Shown piece after piece: positions 1 to 8,669 of a stretch of 64,000 nt of DNA. The notes beneath the pieces are model-generated. The model ran no database searches, had not been told where the DNA came from, and saw nothing but the letters and a program-made list of their open reading frames with translations. The position numbers were made by a program, and so were the translations under genes. This stretch comes from Burkholderia sp. D-99 (GTDB lineage: Bacteria; Pseudomonadota; Gammaproteobacteria; Burkholderiales; Burkholderiaceae). The first letter of the stretch is position 1, and each line of letters starts with the position of its first letter. Location of the stretch: contig NZ_JAAOXM010000005.1 of assembly GCF_011605345.1 (NCBI RefSeq), positions 372,001-436,000 of the forward strand. Direction: 5' to 3'.

Positions 1-963
1 GACCTGTTCCAGGTCATGTATCGCGGCGGCTTCTATCGCGGCGGCCCGATCCTGACGAGCGCGATCTCGGGCATCGAGCAGGCACTGTGGGACATCAAGG
101 CGCGCGCGCTCGGCGTACCCGTCTACGACCTGCTCGGCGGCCCGGTGCGCGAGAAGGCACGCGTGTATGCGCACGTGAAGGGCGATACGCCGGAAGAGAT
201 GGCCGCGAACGCGCGGCAGCTCGTCGAGGCCGGCTATACCGCGTTGAAGATGGGCGTGGTCAACGCGACCGACTGGATCGAGTCGCCTGCTGCGATCGAC
301 CGCGCGGTCGCGCGCTTCGGTACGGTGCGCGATGCGATCGGCAAGGAGGTCGGGCTCGGTATCGATTTCCACGGCCGCGTGCGCCGCCCCGTCGCGAAGG
401 CGCTAGCAAAAGCGCTCGCGCCGTTCGACCCGATGTTCTACGAGGAATTGCTGCTGCCCGAGCACAACGATGCGCTGCGCGAAGTCGCACGCGACTGCGC
501 GGTGCCGCTCGCGACCGGCGAACGGCTGTTCACGCGCTGGCAGTTCAAGGAGCTGCTGCAGGAAGGCGTCGTCGACATCGTGCAGCCCGACGTGAGCCAC
601 ACGGGCGGGATCTGGGAGCTGCGCAAGATCGCGGCGATGGCCGAGGCGTACGACGTCGCGGTCGCGCCGCATTGCCCGCTCGGGCCGTTGACGCTCGCGG
701 CGTCGCTGCAGATCGATTTCTGCACGCCGAACGCGTTCATCCAGGAGCAGTCGACCAATGTGGCCTATCACGACGACAACGCGATGTACGCGTACACGCG
801 CGGCATCCCGTTCGCGTTCGACGCGGGCTACGTCGCGCGCCCGGGCGCGCCGGGGCTCGGCGTCGAGATCGACGAGGCGAAGGTGAGGGAAGCCGCCGCG
901 ATGGGGCACCGCTGGCGCAACCCGGTGTGGCGTCGCGAGGATGGCTCGGTCGCCGAATGGTAA
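1..963 (+). CDS. dgoD: D-galactonate dehydratase, 5' end outside window
   Basis: Converts D-galactonate to 2-dehydro-3-deoxy-D-galactonate in the cytoplasm; a mandelate-racemase-type member of the enolase superfamily. The reading frame is open from base 1, so roughly the first 60 residues are missing (family length about 380; 320 residues are visible). Seen directly: an IDFHGR segment (metal Asp and catalytic His), YEE and GERL segments (metal-ligand Glu), and APHCPLGP with the second catalytic His. The stop lies 31 bases before the ABC ATPase start, which suggests one transcript. dgoK further right supports the galactonate assignment over other acid-sugar dehydratases. Confidence 0.88.
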   Translation, partial: DLFQVMYRGGFYRGGPILTSAISGIEQALWDIKARALGVPVYDLLGGPVREKARVYAHVKGDTPEEMAANARQLVEAGYTALKMGVVNATDWIESPAAIDRAVARFGTVRDAIGKEVGLGIDFHGRVRRPVAKALAKALAPFDPMFYEELLLPEHNDALREVARDCAVPLATGERLFTRWQFKELLQEGVVDIVQPDVSHTGGIWELRKIAAMAEAYDVAVAPHCPLGPLTLAASLQIDFCTPNAFIQEQSTNVAYHDDNAMYAYTRGIPFAFDAGYVARPGAPGLGVEIDEAKVREAAAMGHRWRNPVWRREDGSVAEW

Positions 964-994
964 GCGGCACGAACGGACGAGGAGAAACCCAATC

Positions 995-2074
995 ATGGCA
1001 AGTGTGTCGCTCAAGCAGATCCGCAAGCGTTACGACGACGGCGCGGAGGTGATCAAGGACGTCAGCCTCGACATCGAGGATGGCGAATTCATGGTGTTCG
1101 TCGGCCCGTCGGGCTGCGGCAAGTCGACGATGTTGCGGATGCTCGCGGGGCTCGAGGAGATCACGTCGGGCGATCTGCTGATCGACGGCCGCCGCGTCAA
1201 CGACGTGCCGGCTGCGAAGCGCGGGCTCGCGATGGTGTTCCAGAACTACGCGCTGTATCCGCACATGACGGTGTTCGAGAACATGGCGTTCGGGCTGAAG
1301 CTCGCGGGCGTCGATGCGGCCGAGACGCGCACGCGCGTCGGGCAGGCGGCCGAGGCGCTGCGGCTGTCCGCATTGCTGGATCGCAAGCCGAAGGCGCTGT
1401 CGGGCGGCCAGCGGCAGCGCGTCGCGATCGGCCGCGCGATCGTGCGCAAGCCGGGCGTGTTCCTGTTCGACGAACCGCTGTCGAACCTCGACGCCGCGCT
1501 GCGCGGCGGGATGCGGCTCGAACTCGCGCGGCTGCATCGCGAACTCGGCAGCACGATGATCTACGTGACGCACGACCAGGTCGAGGCAATGACGCTCGGG
1601 GATCGCATCGCGGTGTTCAACGGCGGGCGCATCGAGCAGGTCGGCTCGCCGCTTTCGCTGTACGAGCAGCCGGCGAACCATTTCGTCGCGTCGTTCCTCG
1701 GTTCGCCGTCGATGAACTTCCTGCCGTGCCGCGCGCACGGCGGCGCCGATGCACCGCGCTTCGACGTGCCGGGCGGCTCGCTCGCCGCGGCGCCGGACGC
1801 GTTGCGCACGTGGCCGTCGGGCTCGCTGCAGCTCGGCATCCGGCCGGAGAACCTCACGGTCGGCGCGCCCGGCACGGGGCTCGACGGCCGCGTCACGCAC
1901 GCCGAGCATCTGGGCGACGCGACGATCGTCTATGTCGAGCTCGCGGGCCACGACCGGCTGCTGTCGGTGCGGCAGAACCGCGACGCGTACACGGTCGCTT
2001 CGGGGCAGCCGGTCGGCGTGCGCATCGACATGCGGCACGCGCACTTCTTCGACGACGCGGGCCGCGCGCTCTGA
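995..2074 (+). CDS. Sugar ABC transporter ATP-binding protein (MalK/UgpC type)
   Basis: Energises import of a sugar or sugar acid at the inner membrane. The 359-residue protein has Walker A GPSGCGKST near residue 38, signature LSGGQRQR, Walker B VFLFDEP and the switch His in VTHDQ. A C-terminal extension of about 120 residues (LGIRPENL segment) is the regulatory TOBE-type domain of MalK/UgpC proteins. ATG 995 was chosen over an upstream in-frame ATG because GAGGAG sits just before it and the protein then begins like the family. Permeases and binding protein are not in the window and probably lie left of dgoD. The substrate is inferred from context to be galactonate, galactose or a related compound. 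Confidence 0.9.
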   Translation: MASVSLKQIRKRYDDGAEVIKDVSLDIEDGEFMVFVGPSGCGKSTMLRMLAGLEEITSGDLLIDGRRVNDVPAAKRGLAMVFQNYALYPHMTVFENMAFGLKLAGVDAAETRTRVGQAAEALRLSALLDRKPKALSGGQRQRVAIGRAIVRKPGVFLFDEPLSNLDAALRGGMRLELARLHRELGSTMIYVTHDQVEAMTLGDRIAVFNGGRIEQVGSPLSLYEQPANHFVASFLGSPSMNFLPCRAHGGADAPRFDVPGGSLAAAPDALRTWPSGSLQLGIRPENLTVGAPGTGLDGRVTHAEHLGDATIVYVELAGHDRLLSVRQNRDAYTVASGQPVGVRIDMRHAHFFDDAGRAL

Positions 2075-2095
2075 GTCCGGCCTGGCCGGCAGGTT

Positions 2096-2118
2096 CCGCC
2101 CGCCGCTGCGGCGGGCGG
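2096..2118 (+). terminator. GC hairpin between ABC ATPase and lactonase genes
   Basis: A perfect 10-bp inverted repeat (CCGCCCGCCG / CGGCGGGCGG) with a CTG loop lies 22 bases after the ATPase stop. There is no T tract, so it may be a partial terminator or an mRNA 3'-stabilising hairpin inside the operon rather than a full stop. Confidence 0.45.
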
Positions 2119-2146
2119 CCGAACGCATGCATAAAACAGAATTTCG

Positions 2147-3052
2147 ATGACGACAGTAAAACTGGTACAGGGCGCGAACGCGATCCTGGGAGAGGGCCCG
2201 CTCTGGTGCGAACGCTCGGCGTCGCTCTACTGGATCGACATCAAGCGCACCGCGCTTTACCGCTACACGCCCGGTCATGGGCAGACGGGCTTCTGGCTGC
2301 TGCCTGAGCTGGCCGGCTGCGTCGCGGGCGTGGACGACGGGCGGCTGCTCGTCGCGCTCAAGAGCGGCCTGCACCTGTTCGACCCCGCACACGGCACGCT
2401 CGAGCGGCTGGCCGACGCCGCGCATGCGCGGCCGTCGCTGCGCTACAACGACGGCGCGGTCGACGCGCGCGGCCGCTTCTGGGTCGGCACGATGGCCGAC
2501 GACGGCGACGGCCCGGGCGACCTGCATTGCTTCGAACATGCGCGTGCGTCGCGCGTCGCGGTGGCCGGCTTCGCGTGTGCGAATGGAATGGGCTGGAGCC
2601 CGGATGGCACGACGATGTATGTGACCGATTCCGGCCGCCGCACGATCTTTGCGTACGACTTCGACATCGACGCCGGGCGCTTGTCGAATGCACGGCCGTT
2701 CGCGACATTCGGCGACGCGCGCGGCGTGCCGGACGGGCTCGCGGTCGATGCGGAAGGCGGCGTGTGGTCGGCGATCTGGGACGGCTGGCGGCTGCATCGC
2801 TATGCGCCGGACGGCGCGCTCGACAGGGTCGTCGAGATGCCGGTGCAGCGGCCGACCAGCGTCGCGTTCGGCGGCGCCGATCGCGCGACGCTGTTCGTGA
2901 CCTCCGCGTCGGTCAACGTGAGTGCGGACGGATTGCTGCGCGGGCCGCTCGCGGGCAGCCTGTTCGAGACGCGCCCGGGCGTGGCCGGGCTCGAACAGCA
3001 CTGTGTCGCGCGTACGTGGCTCGGCGAAGCGGTCGCGGCCGCGCCGCGTTGA
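2147..3052 (+). CDS. SMP-30/gluconolactonase-family sugar lactonase
   Basis: Probably hydrolyses an aldono-lactone (such as galactono-1,4-lactone) to the free acid that DgoD uses; the exact substrate is inference. The 301-residue protein fits the SMP-30 six-bladed propeller family: the metal-binding Glu in ILGEGPLW near residue 16, RYNDGAVD with the conserved Asn-Asp, CANGMGWSPDG, and VPDGLAVDAEG with the catalytic Asp. It lies downstream of dgoD and the ABC ATPase in the same direction and is convergent with the LacI-type gene, 39 bases away. Confidence 0.87.
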   Translation: MTTVKLVQGANAILGEGPLWCERSASLYWIDIKRTALYRYTPGHGQTGFWLLPELAGCVAGVDDGRLLVALKSGLHLFDPAHGTLERLADAAHARPSLRYNDGAVDARGRFWVGTMADDGDGPGDLHCFEHARASRVAVAGFACANGMGWSPDGTTMYVTDSGRRTIFAYDFDIDAGRLSNARPFATFGDARGVPDGLAVDAEGGVWSAIWDGWRLHRYAPDGALDRVVEMPVQRPTSVAFGGADRATLFVTSASVNVSADGLLRGPLAGSLFETRPGVAGLEQHCVARTWLGEAVAAAPR

Positions 3053-3091
3053 CCGGGTGAGCGAAGTGAGCGGGTTGAGTGTGGCGAGCGG

Positions 3092-4087
3092 TCAGCGGCG
3101 GCGCGCGTCGCGCGGCCGCACCGTCGATTCGCGCACGACGAGCCGTGCTTCGAGCATCGTATGCGGGTCGGGCGACTTGCCTGCGAGCGCGTCGAGCAGT
3201 GTCGTCATCGCAACCTCGCCCGCGCGTTCGGTTTCGGTATCGATCGACGTCAGCGTGGGTGACGTGAGCTTGCCGAGTTCGAGGTTGTCGAAGCCGCACA
3301 CGGCGACGTCGTGCGGGATCGCGATGCCGAGCCGTTCGGCTTCCTTGATGAAGCCGGCCGCGATCATGTCGTTGTAGCAGATCACCGCATCGGGCGGCTC
3401 GGCCGACAGCATCACCGATGCGCACACACGCTCGCCGTCTGCCACCGTCGCGCGCGGCACGCTGAAGGTGCGCAGCGGCAAGCCGGCGCGCGCCAGCACC
3501 TGCTCGGCGCCGGCGCGGCGTTCGTCGTCGCCGCGCGCGTTGGGCAGGCTGATGTACGCGAAGCGCTGGTACTTCTCCATCAACAGATGCTGGCCGAGCA
3601 TTTCGCCCGCGCGGACCGGGTCGGAATGGAGCGTGAGCAAGCCGTCGCGCGGCGCGGAGCCGACCGCGACCACCGGCTTGCCGAGGCTCGCGGTCCAGCG
3701 AAGGTCGTCGTCGGGCATGCTGGTGTTCAGGATCAGCCCGTCGACGCGCCGGCTCAGTTTCGTCAGCGCCGGCCGTTCGCCCTTGCGGTTTTCGTCGGCA
3801 TCGACGATCAGGACGACGAAATCGTTGCGCTGCGCGATCCGGTTCACGCCCTTGACCATCGCGGTGAAGTACGGGTTCAGGATGTCCTGGATCACGACGC
3901 CGACCGCGCCCGTCTGGCCGGTGGCCATCGAGCGTGCGAGCGGGTTCGACTCGTAGCCGAGCTGCTCTATCGCCTCGGCAATGCGGCGCTCGACGTCGGG
4001 CGAGAAGCGCTTCGTCTTGTTGATGAACTTCGAGACGGTACCGATGGAGACGCCTGCTGCGGCGGCGACTTCGTTGATCTTGGCCAC
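3092..4087 (-). CDS. LacI-family transcriptional repressor of the galactonate/porin locus
   Basis: Sugar-responsive DNA-binding repressor of 331 residues. The helix-turn-helix starts at residue 3 (KINEVAAAAGVSIGTVSKFIN), followed by the hinge (NPLARSMATG) and a periplasmic-binding-protein-like effector domain (GVVIQDILNPYF onward, ICYNDMIAAG, CGFDNLELG). The start is taken as GTG 4087 because the HTH begins immediately after it; no good ribosome site precedes it and no ATG fits. It is transcribed divergently from the porin-dgoK-lipoprotein set. The intervening 319 bases carry two LacI-type palindromes, so it probably controls that operon and perhaps the dgoD side. Confidence 0.88.
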   Translation of the reverse strand: MAKINEVAAAAGVSIGTVSKFINKTKRFSPDVERRIAEAIEQLGYESNPLARSMATGQTGAVGVVIQDILNPYFTAMVKGVNRIAQRNDFVVLIVDADENRKGERPALTKLSRRVDGLILNTSMPDDDLRWTASLGKPVVAVGSAPRDGLLTLHSDPVRAGEMLGQHLLMEKYQRFAYISLPNARGDDERRAGAEQVLARAGLPLRTFSVPRATVADGERVCASVMLSAEPPDAVICYNDMIAAGFIKEAERLGIAIPHDVAVCGFDNLELGKLTSPTLTSIDTETERAGEVAMTTLLDALAGKSPDPHTMLEARLVVRESTVRPRDARRR

Positions 4088-4245
4088 GATGAAAGTGAGT
4101 GTCAGTGCATTTTGCCGGCGAGCATAGCATGCGCGCCGGCGGTGGCGACCGCGCGGCGGCATCGCGTGAATGCCGCGCGGTCGGACTCGGTAGTATCCCT
4201 TGGAGGGCCAGAATTTTCTTGAAAAAGCGCAATCGCGCATCGACA

Positions 4246-4261
4246 ATGAAAACGCTTTCCC
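4246..4261. promoter_or_regulatory. LacI-type operator O1 (candidate)
   Basis: The segment GAAAACGCTTTCCC fits the LacI/PurR half-site pattern with a central CG. It is nearly the reverse complement of a second site 104 bp to the right. It lies about 160 bases from the repressor start and about 150 from the porin start. Confidence 0.6.
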
Positions 4262-4349
4262 AATTCGCGAGCATAGCACGCGTGCCTTCCGTTCGAAACG
4301 TAACGGAAAACGGTACACGACAACCGCCGCGAAATTTTTTTGCTGTCGA

Positions 4350-4365
4350 GGGAAAGCGTTTTCCC
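4350..4365. promoter_or_regulatory. LacI-type operator O2 (candidate)
   Basis: The segment GGGAAAGCGTTTTCCC has 6-bp GGGAAA/TTTCCC arms and lies 41 bases upstream of the porin ATG, where it could block transcription or translation of the porin operon. Centre-to-centre distance to O1 is 104 bp, close to ten helical turns, which would suit looping by a tetrameric or paired repressor. Confidence 0.6.
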
Positions 4366-4406
4366 AAATCAGACGAAACGTCAACGAAAAGCAGGAGGAG
4401 ATCTTG

Positions 4407-5528
4407 ATGCGACAGTATGGGTGGATCGCGGCGCTGGCATTGGCGGTGCCGGCGGCGGCGCAGGCCGAATCGAGCGTCACGGTGTGGGGGCGGGTGGGCG
4501 GCGACGTGCAGTACCTGAGCGGCGTGCAGAACGGCCCGCATTCGACGGGCTCGCGCTTCTCGGAAGGCAACGACTGGGGGACGAGCATCCTCGGCATCAC
4601 CGGAAAAGAGGATCTCGGCGGCGGCAACCAGGCCGTGTTCTGGCTCGAATCGTCGATCAACGCGGCGAACGGCAACTACGGCGGCGGCGTGCTGTTCCAG
4701 CGCGGTGCCTGGATCGGTTTCAAGAACGAACGCTACGGCTTCCTGCGGCTCGGGCAGGGCTCGTTCATCAACAGCTATATCTGGTCGTACGATCCGCTGC
4801 TCGAGGAAAACTACTCGGTCGAGTCGCTGACGTCGTACCGCAACGGCCCGAAGCTGTCGAACGGGATCCGCTACGAATCGCCGAAGTTCGGCGGCTTCTC
4901 GTTCGCGCTGCAGGCGAACCTCGGCAACAGCTCGAACGGCTGGCTGCGCGGCTCGCCGAACAACGTGAACGCGACGGGCCTGTCCGACGGCGCGACGCTC
5001 GCTTACACGCACGGCGACTTCGAGGTGCGCGCCATCTGGAACGAGATCCGCAACCAGTACGGCCGCGAAGACAACCTGTTCACCGCGTCGCAGGAAGCGT
5101 TCATCGGCGTGCGCGACCGCTTCGGCCCCGCGCTGGTACAGCTCGGCTACACGCGCTACAGCGCGCCCGACACGCCGGCCGGCCTGTCGCGCACCGCGAA
5201 CTACTACTGGGGCGGCGTGACGTACGACGCGACGCCGTTCCTGCATCTGCAGAGCGCCGTCTATTCGATGAAGATCGACGCGGGCCAATGGAGCGCCGAC
5301 CACAGCGGCGAAGGGCGCTCGACGATCATCGGCCTCGGCGCGATGTACGACCTGTCGAAGCGGACGTTCCTGTATGCGACGGCCGCACACGTGTTCAACA
5401 GCGCGGGGGCGAACCTGGGTGTGAACCCGCAGTCGCCGGGGCTCGGCAACGGCAACGGGCTCGGTGCGTCGCCGATGCCGGGGCGCGGGCAGACGGGGGT
5501 CTACGCGGGTATCGAGACGCTCTTCTGA
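4407..5528 (+). CDS. Gram-negative general porin (Burkholderia OmpC-like)
   Basis: Outer-membrane trimeric beta-barrel for small hydrophilic solutes. The 373-residue precursor has a signal peptide (MRQYGWIAALALAVPAAAQA), then ESSVTVWGRVGG typical of the mature start of Burkholderia porins, and a C-terminal GVYAGIETLF ending in Phe as barrel-assembly signals do. ATG 4407 follows a strong AGGAGGAG site; the open frame upstream is non-coding. It lies 49 bases before dgoK behind two LacI-type operators, so it likely serves uptake of the galactonate-type substrate. A close paralogue ends at the right edge of the window. Confidence 0.92.
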   Translation: MRQYGWIAALALAVPAAAQAESSVTVWGRVGGDVQYLSGVQNGPHSTGSRFSEGNDWGTSILGITGKEDLGGGNQAVFWLESSINAANGNYGGGVLFQRGAWIGFKNERYGFLRLGQGSFINSYIWSYDPLLEENYSVESLTSYRNGPKLSNGIRYESPKFGGFSFALQANLGNSSNGWLRGSPNNVNATGLSDGATLAYTHGDFEVRAIWNEIRNQYGREDNLFTASQEAFIGVRDRFGPALVQLGYTRYSAPDTPAGLSRTANYYWGGVTYDATPFLHLQSAVYSMKIDAGQWSADHSGEGRSTIIGLGAMYDLSKRTFLYATAAHVFNSAGANLGVNPQSPGLGNGNGLGASPMPGRGQTGVYAGIETLF

Positions 5529-5577
5529 TATCGGCATGACGAAGTAGCGAGCCGCAACCGTCAAACAGAGGAATCCT

Positions 5578-6708
5578 ATGCAAGATGCAATGCAACGACC
5601 CGACGACGAGGCGCCGGTGCCGCGCCTGATCGCACTCGACTGGGGCACCACATCGCTGCGCGCGTACCTGATGGCGGATGCGCGGACCGTGCTCGACGAG
5701 CGTACCGCGCCGAAGGGCGTGATGCAGCTGGGCGGCGCGGGTATCGCGATCGCTCACGCATGCGATGCGGCGTTCGAGGACGTGTGCGGCGGATGGCTCG
5801 ATGCATGGCCGGCGCTGCCGGTCGTCGCGGCCGGCATGGTCGGCAGCACGCAGGGCTGGCGCGAGGCGCCGTATGCGGACGTGCCGATCGATGCGGCGCG
5901 GCTCGGCGCATCGCTGCAGGCGGTGCGCGCGCGGCGCGGCGTGACCGTGCACATCGTGCCGGGGCTGATCCAGCGCGGCGAGCTCGCGAACGTGATGCGT
6001 GGCGAGGAGACGCAGATCGTCGGTGCGCTGCTGGCGGGCGGTGCGACGCACGGTTCGGCGTCGGTGCGGTGGATCGGGCTGCCGGGCACGCATTCGAAGT
6101 GGGTCGCCGTGCGCGGCTCGCGCATCGAGCGGTTCCGTACGTTCATGACGGGCGAACTGTATGCGCTGCTGTGTACGCACAGCCTGCTCGGCCGCACGAT
6201 GCAGCCGTCGGCCGGGTTCGCGCGCGACGCATTCGAGCGCGGCGTGCGCGCCGCGCAGGCCGGCCATGCGATGGGGCTGCTCGCGACGATCTTCGGCAGC
6301 CGCGCGCGGCTGCTGGCCGGCGACCTGGCGCCTGACGAACAGGCCGACTACCTGTCCGGCGTGCTGATCGGCCATGAGCTCGCGGGGCTGGCCGCCGAAG
6401 ACGGCGGCCCGGGCGGTACGGCCCGCGACGACGCGCTGCAACCGATGCTGATCGGCGACGCCGCGCTGTGCGCGCGTTACCGGCATGCGGCATCGCTGTT
6501 CGGCTGGTCGCCCGTCGACACGATCGACGGCGCGGCGGCAGCCGGCCTGTGGGTGCTGGCCGAGCGGGCGGGGCTGCTGCCCGCGGCAAGCGAGGAGGGG
6601 GCGCCGGTTCGTATCGACGAACCGGCTGCCGGAATGGGCGGCCGGCGCACGGATCGACCTGCGGTCGACCCGGTGCCGGATCACGAATGCAATATTTCGG
6701 GAGACTGA
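5578..6708 (+). CDS. dgoK: 2-dehydro-3-deoxygalactonokinase
   Basis: Phosphorylates 2-dehydro-3-deoxygalactonate with ATP, the step after DgoD. The 376-residue protein has the ASKHA phosphate-1 loop IALDWGTTSLRAYL near residue 18, the GVMQL segment, VVAAGMVGSTQGW, GEETQIVG and GLPGTHSKW, all DgoK features. The ribosome site AGAGGA precedes ATG 5578. About 40 residues after the usual end look low in conservation (Gly/Arg/Pro rich), longer than typical DgoK. The aldolase dgoA, commonly coupled to dgoK, does not follow it. A lipoprotein gene starts 2 bases after the stop, suggesting translational coupling. Confidence 0.9.
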   Translation: MQDAMQRPDDEAPVPRLIALDWGTTSLRAYLMADARTVLDERTAPKGVMQLGGAGIAIAHACDAAFEDVCGGWLDAWPALPVVAAGMVGSTQGWREAPYADVPIDAARLGASLQAVRARRGVTVHIVPGLIQRGELANVMRGEETQIVGALLAGGATHGSASVRWIGLPGTHSKWVAVRGSRIERFRTFMTGELYALLCTHSLLGRTMQPSAGFARDAFERGVRAAQAGHAMGLLATIFGSRARLLAGDLAPDEQADYLSGVLIGHELAGLAAEDGGPGGTARDDALQPMLIGDAALCARYRHAASLFGWSPVDTIDGAAAAGLWVLAERAGLLPAASEEGAPVRIDEPAAGMGGRRTDRPAVDPVPDHECNISGD

Positions 6709-6710
6709 CT

Positions 6711-8489
6711 TTGAAACACTGGAAGATTGTCGCAGCGCCGCTGATCAGCGCGCTCGCAGCATGCGGCGGCGGGGAATCGGCGGACGGCGTGGCGGCCGGG
6801 CAGCAGCTTGCCGCCGCGCCCGTTGCCGGACAGGCGGCCGATGAGGTACCCGGTACGCTGCACGTCGACTGCTCGCTCGGATCGAACGGAACGGGCTCGC
6901 CCGCGACGCCCGGCTCCGCCGCGAATCCGATCCACGATCTCGCGACGCTGAACCGGATCGTGCTCACGCCCGGCATGCACGTGCGCTTCAAGCGCGGCAC
7001 GACCTGCAACGGCAGCTTTACGCCCGCACCGGGCAGTACCGGCGCGGACGGTGCGCCCATCGTCGTCGACGCATACGGCGACCCGAAGGCGCCGCGCCCC
7101 GTCATCGCGGCCGGTTGCACCGATGCGACGGCCGACCCCGACCAGTCGATCACCGAGCAGCACAAGACGCCGGGCGGGTTCAGCGGCTATTACTCGCTGT
7201 GCAAATCAGATAATCCCACCGTGAACCGTGCGGCGATCTATCTGACCAACACGCAATACTGGGAGATTCGTTCGCTGGAGCTGACCAACGATGCGACGAC
7301 GCCCGGCGGGCGCCTCGGGCTGTATGTGCGGCTCGAGGATTACGGCACGGGCAGCCACTATCGCGTAGACGACGTGTACGTGCATCACGTGCGCGGCTAT
7401 CTGAAGGACGTCGCCGGCAATACGGTCGGCTCGTACAAGACGACCGGCGGGATGCTGTTCGAGGTGACGCGCGACAACGAAGTCGTCGGGACGAAGGAGA
7501 AACGGACCGGCTTCGACGACATCGCGGTCGAGAACAGCGAGATCTACAACGTCGACGCGGTTGCGCTGTCGACCCGATCCGCATGGATGTGCCGGGAGGG
7601 CGGCGCGCCGTGCGGCGACTATCCGCCGTACAAGGGCAATCCGGCCTACCTCACGAATCCGGCCACCCAGGCATCGTCGGACTATTTCCCGATGACGCGT
7701 GTCGTACTCCGCAACAACCTGATTCACAACGTCGGCGGCGACGGCATCATCGTGCGCACGGCAACCGCGCCGAAGGTCGAGTCGAATCACCTGTACGACA
7801 TCTGGATGCGTGCGCCGGGCAACAGCGCCGGTGCATGGGCGATCAACACCGACGATGCGCTGTTCCAGTACAACGAAGTCAACGGCGTGCGGCTGCAGAA
7901 CAATATCGAAGCCGGCGACGGGATGGCGTTCGACGCCGATCTCGGCACGCGCAACACGCGCGTGGCCGCGAACTTCAGCCACGACAACGACGGCGGACTG
8001 ATGCTGTTCTGCGGATGCGGTTCGGACGGACTGGGCCACGTCGCGCAGGAAACCGGCGCGATCGTCGAGAACAACCTGAGCCTGAACGACAAGCGGCGGA
8101 TCGTGTCCGCCGCGGGCTCGGCCGATTCCGTCGTGCGCGACAACGTCGTGATCACCCGCACGCCGGGGCTGGTCACGCCGATCGTCGAAAACCTCAGCTA
8201 CGCGAACGCGTTCCAGGTGACGGGCAACCGCTTCTACAACGCATCCGACAGCGGCGCGATCTTCCGCACGAAGAACTCGCAAGGCAGCTACGCGAACATC
8301 GTGTGGAGCGGCAACGCGTACTTCGGTTATGCGGCGGATCCCGAATTTACCGGGCCGAACTATCGTCACGGCGCCGAGCCCGACACGGTCCTGCCGTTCG
8401 CGGGGCAGGACGTGGACGCGGTCGCCGGCGAATGGTCGCGTGCCAGCGGGTTCGACAAGCACAAGTACCGCGCGCCGCATACGCGATGA
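6711..8489 (+). CDS. Secreted right-handed parallel beta-helix lipoprotein
   Basis: Probably a surface or periplasmic carbohydrate-active protein (polysaccharide lyase-like fold); the reaction is not known. With TTG 6711 as start (ribosome site GGGAG 8 bases upstream) the 592-residue protein begins MKHWKIVAAPLISALAAC, a lipoprotein signal with lipobox LAAC. The in-frame ATG 6687 inside dgoK would spoil this signal. The middle (residues about 220 to 480) carries repeated N-N-x-I/V turns (VVLRNNLIHNVGGDGI, ALFQYNEVNGV, VVRDNVVITR) of a beta-helix. Several paired Cys suggest disulphides. Co-transcription with dgoK suggests it releases sugars or sugar acids for the pathway; this is inference. Confidence 0.75.
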   Translation: MKHWKIVAAPLISALAACGGGESADGVAAGQQLAAAPVAGQAADEVPGTLHVDCSLGSNGTGSPATPGSAANPIHDLATLNRIVLTPGMHVRFKRGTTCNGSFTPAPGSTGADGAPIVVDAYGDPKAPRPVIAAGCTDATADPDQSITEQHKTPGGFSGYYSLCKSDNPTVNRAAIYLTNTQYWEIRSLELTNDATTPGGRLGLYVRLEDYGTGSHYRVDDVYVHHVRGYLKDVAGNTVGSYKTTGGMLFEVTRDNEVVGTKEKRTGFDDIAVENSEIYNVDAVALSTRSAWMCREGGAPCGDYPPYKGNPAYLTNPATQASSDYFPMTRVVLRNNLIHNVGGDGIIVRTATAPKVESNHLYDIWMRAPGNSAGAWAINTDDALFQYNEVNGVRLQNNIEAGDGMAFDADLGTRNTRVAANFSHDNDGGLMLFCGCGSDGLGHVAQETGAIVENNLSLNDKRRIVSAAGSADSVVRDNVVITRTPGLVTPIVENLSYANAFQVTGNRFYNASDSGAIFRTKNSQGSYANIVWSGNAYFGYAADPEFTGPNYRHGAEPDTVLPFAGQDVDAVAGEWSRASGFDKHKYRAPHTR

Positions 8490-8494
8490 CGCAA

Positions 8495-8540
8495 CAGGGC
8501 GCCGGCGCACGGCGGTGTGTGCTGCCCGCGCGGCGCCCTG
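8495..8540 (+). terminator. Hairpin after the beta-helix gene
   Basis: A perfect 10-bp inverted repeat (CAGGGCGCCG / CGGCGCCCTG) with a 26-base loop starts 5 bases after the stop of the lipoprotein gene. No clear T run follows; likely end of the dgoK transcript. Confidence 0.45.
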
Positions 8541-8573
8541 CGTCGGCCGGTCGCAGCCGGCATGGGCGCCCGC

Positions 8574-8587
8574 TTGATCGTCGTCAA
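8574..8587. promoter_or_regulatory. FNR/ANR-type box upstream of universal stress protein
   Basis: The site reads TTGATCGTCGTCAA, an exact match to the TTGAT-N4-GTCAA form used by ANR-type regulators. It lies 83 bases before the stress-protein ATG, suggesting activation at low oxygen. Confidence 0.6.
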
Positions 8588-8669
8588 CATTCGAACTCGC
8601 CATCCGCCGATGATGGTGACAAGGCCGCGCGCGATCAGACGCGCGGCAATTCACCCCAGCGAGGTTCGC

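Noticed and set aside
737..3001. 754-codon minus-strand frame opposite the ABC ATPase and lactonase genes
   Set aside because: Same GC-driven shadow; no domain, and both plus-strand genes are clear.
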